Positions 16,752 through 26,902 of a DNA stretch of 64,000 nucleotides are shown piece by piece (positions within the stretch are counted from its first letter, which is position 1; each line of letters opens with the position of its first letter). The stretch is taken from the NCBI RefSeq assembly GCF_001969385.1, contig NZ_CP014796.1, forward strand, positions 3,055,501 to 3,119,500, given 5' to 3'. The notes beneath the pieces were generated by a model, which was given only the letters and a program-made list of their open reading frames with translations, searched no databases and was not told where the DNA came from. The translations under genes were made by a program, and so were the position numbers. The DNA is from Salipiger profundus. GTDB lineage: Bacteria; Pseudomonadota; Alphaproteobacteria; Rhodobacterales; Rhodobacteraceae.

Positions 16752-16817
16752 CGCGGGCTTTCGGAACGGGCGCGCCCCCGCCACGAGGGACGGAGGCGCG
16801 CGACGCAGGTCAGGCGA

Positions 16818-18524
16818 TCACTCTTCGATGCGGTACCAGTCGGCCGCGTTCCAGAGCTCGCTGTCCCAGGTGTTCAGCACCACGCCGCCAAGCGTGTTGG
16901 AATGCGCCGAAACACGGCCGCGGTCGACGAGCGGCACGATGGTCATGCTCTCCTTGGTCAGCATGTCGTTGAGCTTCTTGGCGATCTCGCCACGCTTCTC
17001 GAGCTCGCCGGTCTTGGCCAGCTCGTCGAGCATCGCGTCGTATTCCTCGTCGCAGAAGCGGTTGATGTTCTCGCCCTGCCACTGGCTCGACGGCTTCGGC
17101 TCGTTGCCGCAGCGATACATCGACAGGTAGCTCTGCGGATCGGTGCCGTCGAAGTTGTTCGCGTACATCTCGACGTCGGCGTAGAACTTCTGGAAGGTGT
17201 CGGGCGAGCCCGGGTCACCGCCGAAGAACACCGAGCTGTCTACGTTGCGCAGCTCGGTCTCGACGCCGATCTGGTTCCACCAGTCCTTGATGAGCGCCTG
17301 GAAGTCCTGGCGCACCGCATTGGTCGAGGTCTGGTAGAGCAGCGAAAGCGGTTCGCCGTCCTTGTCACGGACACCGTCGCCGTCGCTGTCGGTCCAGCCG
17401 GCTTCTTCGAGCAGCGCCTTGGCCCCCTCGAGATCCTGCGTCAGGCACTCGGTGTTGTCCGAGGCGTAGAGCTCGGGCGCGGGCACGAGGTTGCAGGTCG
17501 CGCGGCCGGCCTGGCCGTAGCCGATCTCGGTCAGCAGCTCGCGGTCGATGGCCATCGAGAGCGCGCGGCGGACCTTCTCGTCCGACAGGATCGGGTGCGG
17601 ATGCGCCACGGTCGAGCGCTCGCCCTCGGGCAGGTCGGGCGACGGGTCGGTGAGGTTCATCTCGATGCGCTCGACCAGCGTGCCGAAGGCCGAGACGGGG
17701 GTGCCGGTGCCGCCCTCGGCCATGCTCGCCAGGACGTCGGGCGCAAGCTGGAGGTTCCACGCGTAGTCGAATTCGCCGGTCTGAAGCACCGCGCGGGCCG
17801 CCGATTCAGCATCGCCGCCGCCCTTGAGCGTCACGGTGGCAAAGGCGGGCTTCTCGGGGTCGCGGTAGTTGGAGTTCGCCGAGAGCGAGATCACGTCGTT
17901 CGGCTTGAACTCGTCGACCACGAAGGGGCCGGTGCCGATCGGGTTGAAGTTGGCCTCGGTGCAGGACGAGGCGTTGGCGCCGAGGCACTGCTCGAACTGG
18001 GCCTTCTGCAGGATCGGCGACTGGCCGCCCATGAAGGGGCCGTAGGGGTTCGGCATCGGCTTGTCGAAGTTGACCACGACGGTCAGGTCGTCGGGCGTGT
18101 CGATGCTCTCGACGCCGGTGAACTTCGCAAGCTGTGCGCAGCCGCCCTCGGGGTGCATGCAGTAGTCGGCGGTGAACTTCACGTCCGCCGAGGTCACCGG
18201 GCTGCCGTCGGACCAGACAAGGCCTTCCTTGAGCTTCCAGGTGATCTGGGTCAGATCCTCGCTCACGCCCCCGTTCTCGACGGTGGGGATCTCCTCGGCG
18301 AGGTAGGGCACCAGCGCGCCGGTCTCGGTGTAGCGGCCGAGCGGTTCGAGCACGAGGCTCGCGGCCTCGATGTCCTTGGTGCCGCCCGAGAGATAGGGCG
18401 TCATGATCGACGGCGCCTGCCAGTAGATGATGTTGACGTGTCCGTCCTCGCCGCGTTCGGCGAAGGCGGCCGGCGCCATCGCGCTGGTTGCCACGGCCCC
18501 GAGAAGTAGGGTCTTGAGCGTCAT
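16818..18524 (-). CDS. Peptide-type ABC transporter substrate-binding protein (SBP family 5)
   Basis: The 568-residue precursor has a signal peptide (MTLKTLLLGAVATSAMAPAAFA, predicted cut near residue 22) and the cluster C / SBP_bac_5 fold: LVPYLAEEIPTVENG, WKLKEGLVWSDGSPVTSADV and PIGTGPFVV are family motifs. It captures the ligand in the periplasm for the OppB/OppC-like permeases. A calcium-loop-like sequence DSDGDGVRDKDG (residues 379-390) occurs in the second lobe. Several cysteine pairs (for example C122/C129 and C180/C188) may form disulfides. The ATG at 18524 follows AAGGAGAG. Ligand identity is not visible; the neighbouring hydrolases suggest an N-acylated or peptide-like compound. 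Confidence 0.9.
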   Translation of the reverse strand: MTLKTLLLGAVATSAMAPAAFAERGEDGHVNIIYWQAPSIMTPYLSGGTKDIEAASLVLEPLGRYTETGALVPYLAEEIPTVENGGVSEDLTQITWKLKEGLVWSDGSPVTSADVKFTADYCMHPEGGCAQLAKFTGVESIDTPDDLTVVVNFDKPMPNPYGPFMGGQSPILQKAQFEQCLGANASSCTEANFNPIGTGPFVVDEFKPNDVISLSANSNYRDPEKPAFATVTLKGGGDAESAARAVLQTGEFDYAWNLQLAPDVLASMAEGGTGTPVSAFGTLVERIEMNLTDPSPDLPEGERSTVAHPHPILSDEKVRRALSMAIDRELLTEIGYGQAGRATCNLVPAPELYASDNTECLTQDLEGAKALLEEAGWTDSDGDGVRDKDGEPLSLLYQTSTNAVRQDFQALIKDWWNQIGVETELRNVDSSVFFGGDPGSPDTFQKFYADVEMYANNFDGTDPQSYLSMYRCGNEPKPSSQWQGENINRFCDEEYDAMLDELAKTGELEKRGEIAKKLNDMLTKESMTIVPLVDRGRVSAHSNTLGGVVLNTWDSELWNAADWYRIEE

Positions 18525-18543
18525 GGATCTCTCCTTGTTGGGC

Positions 18544-18561
18544 GCCGGCGATTTTGCCGGC
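18544..18561 (-). promoter_or_regulatory. Leader hairpin before the binding-protein gene
   Basis: GCCGGC-GATTTT-GCCGGC forms a six-base-pair stem that lies immediately before the AAGGAGAG ribosome-binding site of the binding-protein gene. It may stabilise the mRNA 5' end or modulate translation; this is inference from position only. Confidence 0.35.
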
Positions 18562-18727
18562 CTTATGATTCTTGTTGTGGGGATGTTGTCCTGCGCGCCG
18601 CACCTGAACACCGGGTTCGGCGGTATGGAGGGTCATTCTTCGGACCCGTTGCTCCCCATCGTGGAAGCATCGAAACAGAACGTTCCGAAAATGCAAGCTC
18701 TGCCTTTGCGGAAACCGCATGCGGGGT

Positions 18728-18757
18728 TTGACACCCGGCGAAAGCTGCCCGTAGCGT
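18728..18757 (+). promoter_or_regulatory. Candidate sigma-70 promoter of the ABC ATPase-aldolase-hydrolase run
   Basis: A perfect -35 hexamer TTGACA (18728-18733) is followed after 18 bases by TAGCGT (18752-18757), a weak -10 match. The ATG of the ATPase gene is 27 bases further on, behind GGAG. The promoter lies in the 259-base divergent region shared with the binding-protein gene. Confidence 0.45.
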
Positions 18758-18783
18758 TCGCAGATAGCTTCTGGAGACCGCCC

Positions 18784-20604
<1,821 letters not shown>

Positions 20605-20680
20605 GCTTCCCGGGGCGTCCTCCGAGAGTGCGGGCAATCCTGCCGTCACGGCATCTGCACTGAAAGGACAGCGTCTTCCC

Positions 20681-21478
20681 ATGGCCCACAGCCTCCGCGA
20701 CCGCGCGGCCCCCGCCGCGCCTGCCCACCACAACCGCCCCGACCTTGCCACCGACGCGATCCGCACCGCGCGCGAGGATCTCGCCGCCTGCTTCCGGATG
20801 GCCGCGCGCAACGGGTTCGGGGAAGGCATCTGCAACCACTTCTCGGCGGTGCTGCCGGGGCACGATGACCTGTTCCTCGTGAACCCCTACGGCTTCGCCT
20901 TCCGCGAGATCACGGCCTCGTCGCTGCTGGTCTGCGACTTCGAGGGCAACGTGGTCGAGGGTGAGGGCGAGCCCGAGGCCACCGCCTTTTACATCCATGC
21001 CGAGATGCACCGGCGCCTGCCGCGCGCGAGAGTCGCCTTTCACACCCACATGCCCTACGCCACGGCGCTGTCGATGACCGAGGGCGACCCGCTGGTCTGG
21101 GCCGGCCAGACCGCGCTCAAGTTCTACGGGCGGACGGCGGTCGACGATGATTACAACGGCCTGGCGCTCGACAACGCCGAGGGCGCCCGCATTGCCGGCG
21201 CCGTCGGGGACGCCGACATCGTCTTCATGAAGCACCACGGCGTCATGGTGCTGGCGCCCACCATCGCCGAAGCGTGGGACGATCTATATTATCTCGAACG
21301 CGCCGCCGAGGTGCAGGTGCTTGCGATGTCGACCGGCCGCAAGGTCGCACCGGTGCCGCATGACGTGGCGCAGGCCGCCTACGAGCAGATGCGCGAGGGC
21401 GACTCCGGGTCCGCCCGGCTCCACCTTGCCGCGATCCGCCGCCAGCTCGATGCCGAGGAGCCGCAGTACCGCCACTGA
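20681..21478 (+). CDS. Class II aldolase/adducin family protein
   Basis: At 265 residues this matches the class II aldolase/adducin fold. Visible features are ARNGFGEGICNHFS near residue 42-55, the zinc ligands in FHTHMPYA (about 120) and MKHHGVMVL (about 185), and the glutamate of VEGEGEPEATAFYIHAEM. Relatives cleave or epimerise sugar phosphates (fuculose-1-P, ribulose-5-P) but many in this subgroup are uncharacterised, with a hydrophobic substrate environment. It follows the ABC ATPase by 76 bases and precedes an ArgE-like gene, suggesting one catabolic unit. The exact reaction is unknown. Confidence 0.82.
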   Translation: MAHSLRDRAAPAAPAHHNRPDLATDAIRTAREDLAACFRMAARNGFGEGICNHFSAVLPGHDDLFLVNPYGFAFREITASSLLVCDFEGNVVEGEGEPEATAFYIHAEMHRRLPRARVAFHTHMPYATALSMTEGDPLVWAGQTALKFYGRTAVDDDYNGLALDNAEGARIAGAVGDADIVFMKHHGVMVLAPTIAEAWDDLYYLERAAEVQVLAMSTGRKVAPVPHDVAQAAYEQMREGDSGSARLHLAAIRRQLDAEEPQYRH

Positions 21479-21589
21479 GCGGCGCGGTTTCGGGCAGTAC
21501 GGCGGGCCGTGCCGAAGCGCCTGTCGCACGCCTCTTGCCCGGCGGCGGACAGGGCGCTAGTCCATATGTAGACAAACGAAGGATACCCC

Positions 21590-22756
21590 ATGACGTCCCG
21601 CCTTTCGCCGCGCGAGATCCTCGAGACGCTGGTGAGCTTTCCGACCGTCAGCCGCGACACCAACCTGCCGCTGATCGACTGGGTCGCAGATTACCTTGCC
21701 AGCCACGGCATCGAGAGCCACCGCCACCCGAAACCCTCCGAGCCCGACCTCAAGGCCGCGCTCTTCGCGCATGTCGGGCCGGAAGAGGATGGTGGCGTCG
21801 TGCTCTCGGGTCATACCGACGTGGTGCCGGTGGACGGGCAGGCCTGGACCAGCGACCCCTTCACCCTGACCGAGCGCGACGGCCGCCTCTACGGGCGCGG
21901 CTCGACCGACATGAAGGGCTTCGATGCGCTGGCGATCTGGGCGCTGGTCGAGGCCAGGCATCGCGGCGTCACGACACCGCTGCAGCTCGCGCTCAGCTAC
22001 GACGAGGAACTGGGCTGCATCGGCGGCCGCGATCTTGCCGAGGCGATGCAGGGCGTGGTGCCTCGGGCGCGCTCGGTGATCGTCGGCGAGCCGACGATGA
22101 TGAAGACCGTCACCGGCCACAAGGGCGGGGTGAACTTCTGGGTGCATGTGCATGGCGTCGAGGTGCACAGCTCGATCCTGCACAAGGGCGTCTCGGCCAT
22201 CATGTGGGGCGCCAGGCTCATCGATTGGGCGAACCGGGTGAACGCCGAGAACGCCGAGGCCACGCCGGACGCCGTCGCGGCGCTGTTCGATCCGCCCTAT
22301 ACCAACGTTCACGTCGGACAGATCCACGGCGGCACGGCGCATAACATCACCGCCAAGGACTGCGAGTTCGGTCTCGGGTTCCGGGTCATCGCGGGCGAGG
22401 ATCCGCAGATGTGGGCCGACCGCTTTCGCGACGAGGTCGCCCGGCTCGAGGCCGAGATGCAGGCGGTCTGCCCCGAGGCCCGCATCGAGGTCCGCACGAT
22501 GTTCGAACTGCCACCGCTGGTGCCGACGCTCGACAACAGCGCCGAGGCGCTGGTGCGGCAGGTGACCGGCGACAACGGTGTGATGCAGGTGAGCTACGGC
22601 ACCGAGGCCAGCCATTTCCAGGCGGAAGGCTACGACGCCGTGGTGTGCGGGCCCAGCGACATCGACATCGCCCACAAGCCCGACGAATACATCGAGATCG
22701 CCCAGCTCGATGCCGGCCAGAATTTCATGCGGCGCCTGCTGGAGCAGCTCGCATGA
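21590..22756 (+). CDS. Acetylornithine deacetylase-like M20 peptidase (ArgE family)
   Basis: The 388-residue enzyme shows M20 motifs: SGHTDVVPVDG with zinc ligand H75 and catalytic D77, YGRGSTDMKG with bridging D107, and YDEELGC with E139/E140, plus a closing histidine in a GTEASHF context. The NFWVHVHGVEVHSSILHKG segment opens the dimerisation domain. Full-length match and the TLTERDGRLYGRG motif point to N-acetylornithine deacetylase, which releases ornithine from N2-acetylornithine in the cytosol. Many Rhodobacteraceae carry ArgE paralogues in catabolic clusters, and here the gene is translationally coupled (ATGA) to a DAO oxidase, so a related N-acyl amino acid substrate is equally plausible. 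Confidence 0.88.
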   Translation: MTSRLSPREILETLVSFPTVSRDTNLPLIDWVADYLASHGIESHRHPKPSEPDLKAALFAHVGPEEDGGVVLSGHTDVVPVDGQAWTSDPFTLTERDGRLYGRGSTDMKGFDALAIWALVEARHRGVTTPLQLALSYDEELGCIGGRDLAEAMQGVVPRARSVIVGEPTMMKTVTGHKGGVNFWVHVHGVEVHSSILHKGVSAIMWGARLIDWANRVNAENAEATPDAVAALFDPPYTNVHVGQIHGGTAHNITAKDCEFGLGFRVIAGEDPQMWADRFRDEVARLEAEMQAVCPEARIEVRTMFELPPLVPTLDNSAEALVRQVTGDNGVMQVSYGTEASHFQAEGYDAVVCGPSDIDIAHKPDEYIEIAQLDAGQNFMRRLLEQLA

Positions 22757-24096
22757 TCTTTCCCTTCCGCGACGAGGGCCCACGCGAGCATGACGGCCCG
22801 CTGCCCGAGGCCTGTGACCTCGTGGTGATCGGCGGCGGGGTGATCGGTGTCTCGACCGCGCTTCACGCCGCCCGCGCCGGGCTCTCGGTGGTGCTGCTCG
22901 AGAAGGGCCGCATCGCCGCCGAGCAAAGCTCGCGCAACTGGGGCTGGATCCGGGTGCAGGGCCGCGACATGGCCGAGATCCCGATCGCGCTCGAGGCGCA
23001 GGAGCTGTGGCCGGCGCTCGATGCCGACTGCGATGGCCGCCTCGGGGTGAAGACCGTGGGCGTGAGCTACCTCGCGCGCGACGACAAGGACATGGCGGCA
23101 TACCAGGGCTGGCTCGACGAGGCGAAACCGCTGGGCGTGTCCTCGCGGATGCTCGACGCCGCCGAGACCAGGGCGCTTCTGGGTGCCGAGGACAGCCCCT
23201 GGGTGGGGGCGCTGCACACGCCTTCGGACATGAAGGCCGAGCCCTGGGTCGCGGTGCCCGAACTGGCGCGGCTCGCCGCCGCCGACGGCGCGGTGATCCG
23301 CGAGGGCTGCGCGGTGCGCGGCCTCGACATGCAGGCCGGCGCGCTCGCCGGCGTGGTGACCGAACACGGCCGCATCCGCTGCACCCGCGCGGTGCTGGCG
23401 GGCGGCGCGTGGTCCTCGCTGTTCCTGCGCCGGCACGGGGTGAGCCTGCCTCAGCTCTCCGTTCGCTCGACCGCCATGGCCACCGAGCGGCTGCCGCAGG
23501 CCGTCAATACCGCTGCCATCGATGACAAGCTGGCCTTCCGCCCGCGCGAGGATGGCGGCTACACGCTCGCCCCCGCGGCCTTCTCCGAGCTCTTCATCGG
23601 TCCCGATGCCTTCCGGGCACTGCGCCGCTACCTGCCGCTCGCTGTCTCGGGAGAATTCGACGTCCGCCTCCGCACCATGGCGCCCGCAGGCTATCCCGAC
23701 GCCTGGGGCACGCCGCGCCGCTGGGGCGACGACGCGCAGAGCCCCTTCGAGCGCATGCGCATCCTCTCGCCCGAACCGAACGCCGCCAAGGTCGCCGAGA
23801 GCCGTGCGCGCTTCGCCCGCCACTTCCCGCAGATGGGCGCGGCGCCGTTGCAGGCCGCGTGGGCAGGGATGATCGATGTGATGCCCGACGTGGTGCCGGT
23901 GGTCGACGACGTGGAGGCGCTGCCCGGGCTCACGCTCGTCACCGGCATGTGCGGCCACGGCTTCGGGATCGGCCCGGCCTTCGGACGCATCGCCGCCGAC
24001 ATGGCGCGCGGCCGCGATCCGGGCCACGACCTGCACCGCTTCCGGCTGTCGCGCTTCTCCGACGGCTCGAAGCTCGTCACCGGCCCCAACATCTGA
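22753..24096 (+). CDS. FAD-dependent oxidoreductase, DAO family
   Basis: This 447-residue flavoprotein has the N-terminal dinucleotide motif DLVVIGGGVIGVSTALHAA (about residues 22-40), SSRNWGWIRVQGRDMAE shortly after, and the C-terminal GMCGHGFGIGPAFGRIAADM motif that closes the FAD site. It resembles D-amino-acid dehydrogenase/sarcosine oxidase-type enzymes that oxidise the C-N bond of amino acids. Its ATG overlaps the stop of the ArgE-like gene by four bases, so the two are co-translated; a deacylated amino acid released by ArgE could be its substrate. That coupling is inference. A second DAO family enzyme at 267 is unrelated in position. Confidence 0.88.
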   Translation: MIFPFRDEGPREHDGPLPEACDLVVIGGGVIGVSTALHAARAGLSVVLLEKGRIAAEQSSRNWGWIRVQGRDMAEIPIALEAQELWPALDADCDGRLGVKTVGVSYLARDDKDMAAYQGWLDEAKPLGVSSRMLDAAETRALLGAEDSPWVGALHTPSDMKAEPWVAVPELARLAAADGAVIREGCAVRGLDMQAGALAGVVTEHGRIRCTRAVLAGGAWSSLFLRRHGVSLPQLSVRSTAMATERLPQAVNTAAIDDKLAFRPREDGGYTLAPAAFSELFIGPDAFRALRRYLPLAVSGEFDVRLRTMAPAGYPDAWGTPRRWGDDAQSPFERMRILSPEPNAAKVAESRARFARHFPQMGAAPLQAAWAGMIDVMPDVVPVVDDVEALPGLTLVTGMCGHGFGIGPAFGRIAADMARGRDPGHDLHRFRLSRFSDGSKLVTGPNI

Positions 24097-24195
24097 GCCT
24101 GCCTCGGCGCCCGCCGTGCGCCGTCTTGCGGGGCGGCCCGCCCGGTGGCAGGCTCGCCCGGATCACTTTCACATCAGCCCCAATGGAGCCCCGAC

Positions 24196-25359
24196 ATGCC
24201 CGTCAAGAACCGCTTCGCCGAACTGCAGGACGAGATCACGGCCTGGCGACGTGACTTCCACGAGAACCCCGAACTTCTCTTCGACACCCACCGCACCGCC
24301 GGCATAGTCGCCGAGAAGCTGCGCGCCTTCGGCTGCGACGAGGTCACCGAGGGCATCGGGCGCACCGGCGTGGTCGGCGTCATCAGGGGCAAGGGGACCG
24401 GGTCGGGCAAGGTCATCGGCCTGCGCGCCGACATGGACGCACTGCCGATCACCGAGAACACCGGCGTGGACTATGCCTCGAAGACTCCCGGGGCGATGCA
24501 CGCCTGCGGCCATGACGGTCACACCGCCATGCTGCTCGGCGCCGCGAAATACCTCTCCGAGACGCGCAACTTCGACGGCACCGTGGTGGTGATCTTCCAG
24601 CCCGCCGAAGAGGGCGGCGGTGGCGCCAAGGTGATGTGCGACGAGGACATGATGGCCCGCTGGGGCATCCAGGAGGTCTACGGCATGCACAACTGGCCGG
24701 GCCAGCCGCTCGGCAGCTTCGCGATCCGCCCGGGGCCGTTCTTCGCGGCGACCGACATCTTCGACGTCACCGTCACCGGGCGCGGCGGCCACGGCGCCAA
24801 GCCGCACGAGACCATCGACCCCACGGTGATTTCGGCCCAGATCGTGCTCGCGCTGCAGAGCATCGCCAGCCGCAACGCCGACCCGGTGAGCCAGATCGTC
24901 GTCTCGGTGACCAGCTTCGTCACCTCCTCGCAGGCCTACAACGTCATCCCGCCGCGGGTGCAGATGCGCGGCACGGTGCGCACGCTCAGCCCCGAGAACC
25001 AGGATCTGGCCGAGGCCCGCATCAACGAGATCTGCACCGGCGTCGCCGCCGCCATGGGCGCGCAGGCCGAGGTCAGCTACACCCGCAACTACCCGGTGAT
25101 GGCCAACCACGACGAGCAGACCGAGTTCGCCGCCGAGGTGGCGCGCGCGGTGGCCGGCGATTGCGCCGAGGCGCCGCTGGTGATGGGCGGCGAGGATTTC
25201 GCCTTCATGCTCGAGGAACGCCCCGGCGCCTACATCCTCGTCGGCAACGGCGACAGCGCGATGGTGCATTCGCCGGAGTACAACTTCAACGACGAGGCGA
25301 TCCCGGCGGGCTGCTCCTGGTATGCCGAGATCGTCGAGCGCCGGATGCCCGCCGCCTGA
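24196..25359 (+). CDS. M20 family amidohydrolase (hippurate hydrolase/HipO-like)
   Basis: The 387-residue protein has the M20D signature: RRDFHENPEL (18-27), RADMDALP (77-84), HACGHDGHTAMLLG (102-115, with metal ligands C104 and H106), AEEGGGG (137-143) and a late GGEDFAFML. These enzymes remove an acyl group from N-acyl amino acids such as hippurate or N-acetyl-diaminopimelate, or aromatic acyl conjugates. ATG 24196 follows GGAG. It is the last gene of the ATPase-aldolase-ArgE-DAO run and gives the cluster a second amide hydrolase. A repeat copy follows it. Confidence 0.9.
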   Translation: MPVKNRFAELQDEITAWRRDFHENPELLFDTHRTAGIVAEKLRAFGCDEVTEGIGRTGVVGVIRGKGTGSGKVIGLRADMDALPITENTGVDYASKTPGAMHACGHDGHTAMLLGAAKYLSETRNFDGTVVVIFQPAEEGGGGAKVMCDEDMMARWGIQEVYGMHNWPGQPLGSFAIRPGPFFAATDIFDVTVTGRGGHGAKPHETIDPTVISAQIVLALQSIASRNADPVSQIVVSVTSFVTSSQAYNVIPPRVQMRGTVRTLSPENQDLAEARINEICTGVAAAMGAQAEVSYTRNYPVMANHDEQTEFAAEVARAVAGDCAEAPLVMGGEDFAFMLEERPGAYILVGNGDSAMVHSPEYNFNDEAIPAGCSWYAEIVERRMPAA

Positions 25360-25470
25360 GGCGCCAAGACCCACGGCGCGTCCCCGGGACGCGCCGCACT
25401 CCGCCGGTCAGCAGGGCCCGGAAATCGCCCATGCCGCGCCGCCACGGTCCGGAGCGACGCGCGGCGCAGG

Positions 25471-25533
25471 CCCTTCTTCTGGCTGAAAAAATCCCCGCCG
25501 GAGGCATCTGCTGGCGCCGCTCGTCCCGGCGCC
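25471..25533 (-). repeat. Dispersed intergenic repeat, copy C (degenerate core)
   Basis: Read on the minus strand, hairpin GGCGCCG/CGGCGCC (25513-25533) is followed by the core GGCGGGGATTTTTTCAGCCAG and AAGAAGGG (down to 25471). The hairpin arms differ completely from those of the other copies but still pair perfectly. It sits in the convergent gap between the HipO-like and DUF2934 genes, and the T-rich core makes it a plausible terminator. Confidence 0.7.
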
Positions 25534-25552
25534 GGGGACGGGGCGAGACGCT

Positions 25553-25825
25553 TCAGGCCTCGGCGGACCGCGCCTTGGCGGTCTTGCGCTTCGCCTTCGG
25601 CTTCGCGGCGCTTTTTCCGGCGGCGGCCCCGGCCTTCGCCTTCGGAGCGCTTCTGGCGGCCGCCGCGCGCTTGCGTTTCGGTTTCGGCGGCACCGCCAGC
25701 AGCGCGGCCTCGGCGGCGGTCCAATGGTCGGCGTCCCGTCCGGCGGGGCAGCCGGCGTCGAGCCAGAGATAATAGGCAGCTTCGGCGATCCGGGATTCGG
25801 TGGGCATCGGGGAAGGGTGGCTCAT
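25553..25825 (-). CDS. DUF2934 protein with lysine/alanine-rich tail
   Basis: This 90-residue protein starts MSHPSPMPTESRIAEAAYYLWLDAG, and the motif RIAEAAYYLW...GCPAGRDADHW matches DUF2934 (about residues 11-35). The second half is a low-complexity, strongly basic K/A/R tail resembling histone H1-like or nucleoid-binding extensions. Function of DUF2934 is unknown; the tail suggests nucleic acid contact. The ATG at 25825 has AGAGGA upstream; an ATG at 25849 would add eight residues. It is transcribed divergently from the glycosyltransferase-like gene. Confidence 0.8.
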   Translation of the reverse strand: MSHPSPMPTESRIAEAAYYLWLDAGCPAGRDADHWTAAEAALLAVPPKPKRKRAAAARSAPKAKAGAAAGKSAAKPKAKRKTAKARSAEA

Positions 25826-26020
25826 CCGGGTGGTCCTCTTCTGTGGCATGAGACAGTGCGGCCCGTGGGGTGGCACGCCCCGAAAGTGTGCCCGGGACGG
25901 GGCATCGGCGTTAGCGCGAACCGGCGGCGCGCCGGTCCTGCGCGGTCTCCTGCCCAACGGGATGGCAGAGCGGCCCGCTTTCGGCTAAAGCGCGGGCAGA
26001 CCAGACGCCGGGGGTGCCGC

Positions 26021-26821
26021 GTGACGCAACGAGCCAACATCATCTGCATCAAGTGGGGCACCGCCTTCGGGCCGGAATACGTGAACCGGCTCTACAGCGG
26101 CGTGCGCCGCAACATGGCGCGCCCGATCCGCTTCTTCTGCATGACCGAGCACGCCGAGGGGCTGCACCCGGACATCGAGGTGCTGCCGCTCCCGGTCGAG
26201 CCCTTCGCCGAGCCGATGGCGCAGGCGCTCGCGGTGGCGAACCGGCAGGGGGCGATGCGCAAGGTCTCGCTCTTCCGCCCCGGCCTGGTGCCCGACCTCG
26301 AGGGCCCGTTCCTCGGCTTCGACCTCGACGTGGTGATCACCGGATCGCTCGACGAGATCCACGACCTCGCGCCCGGCACCGTCGCCATGCGCCACGACTG
26401 GACCGAGAAGCGCAAGGGCCGGCCCACGGGTCACGGCTCCGTGTTCCGCTTCGACCCGGCCCGGCACGGCTTCCTCTACGAGGACCTCGCCCGGGGCGCC
26501 TACAAGGAAGTCGAGAACGCGCGCGGCTCCGAGCAGCGCTACACCAGCCACAAGGCGATGGACCGGGGTGTCTTCACCTATATCCCCGGCGACTGGGTTG
26601 TGTCGTTCAAGTATGACTGCAACCCGTTCCCGCGCAACTGGCTGCACAAGCCGCGCCTGCCCGAGGACGCCCGCGTGGTCTGCTTCCACGGCCGGCCCAA
26701 GATGACCGATGCGCTCGAGGGCTGGAACGGCAGTTTCATCCGCCACTCGAAGCCCTGCGACTGGCTGCGCGAGCACTGGATCGACCGCGCGAAGGCGGAT
26801 CTCGGCCCGGACTGGGCCTGA
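26021..26821 (+). CDS. Putative glycosyltransferase-like protein
   Basis: The 266-residue protein begins with a strand (ANIICIKWGTAFGPEYVNRLYSGV), continues with IRFFCMTEHAEGL and has FLGFDLDVVITGSLDEI (about residues 96-112), a DxD-like site seen in family-8-type and related GT-A glycosyltransferases. The rest includes HDWTEKRKGRPTGHGSVFRF and VVCFHGRPKMTDALEGW. Members of this group are frequent in Rhodobacteraceae but not characterised; sugar nucleotide use is inferred. Start is GTG 26021, with no clear ribosome-binding site; no closer ATG fits. It stands 81 bases before fabF in the same direction. Confidence 0.65.
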   Translation: MTQRANIICIKWGTAFGPEYVNRLYSGVRRNMARPIRFFCMTEHAEGLHPDIEVLPLPVEPFAEPMAQALAVANRQGAMRKVSLFRPGLVPDLEGPFLGFDLDVVITGSLDEIHDLAPGTVAMRHDWTEKRKGRPTGHGSVFRFDPARHGFLYEDLARGAYKEVENARGSEQRYTSHKAMDRGVFTYIPGDWVVSFKYDCNPFPRNWLHKPRLPEDARVVCFHGRPKMTDALEGWNGSFIRHSKPCDWLREHWIDRAKADLGPDWA

Positions 26822-26902
26822 GGCGGCTTCCGAGGCTTGCTCATCGCGGGGCTGGCAGGGTAAGAGCGGTGCCACGAAAGAATTCTGAGGGAAGGGCAAG
26901 CA

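Noticed and set aside
16818..18524. Dockerin or cellulosome domain suggested by DSDGDGVRDKDG
   Set aside because: Only one loop is present, inside a binding-protein lobe, without the duplicated dockerin repeat.
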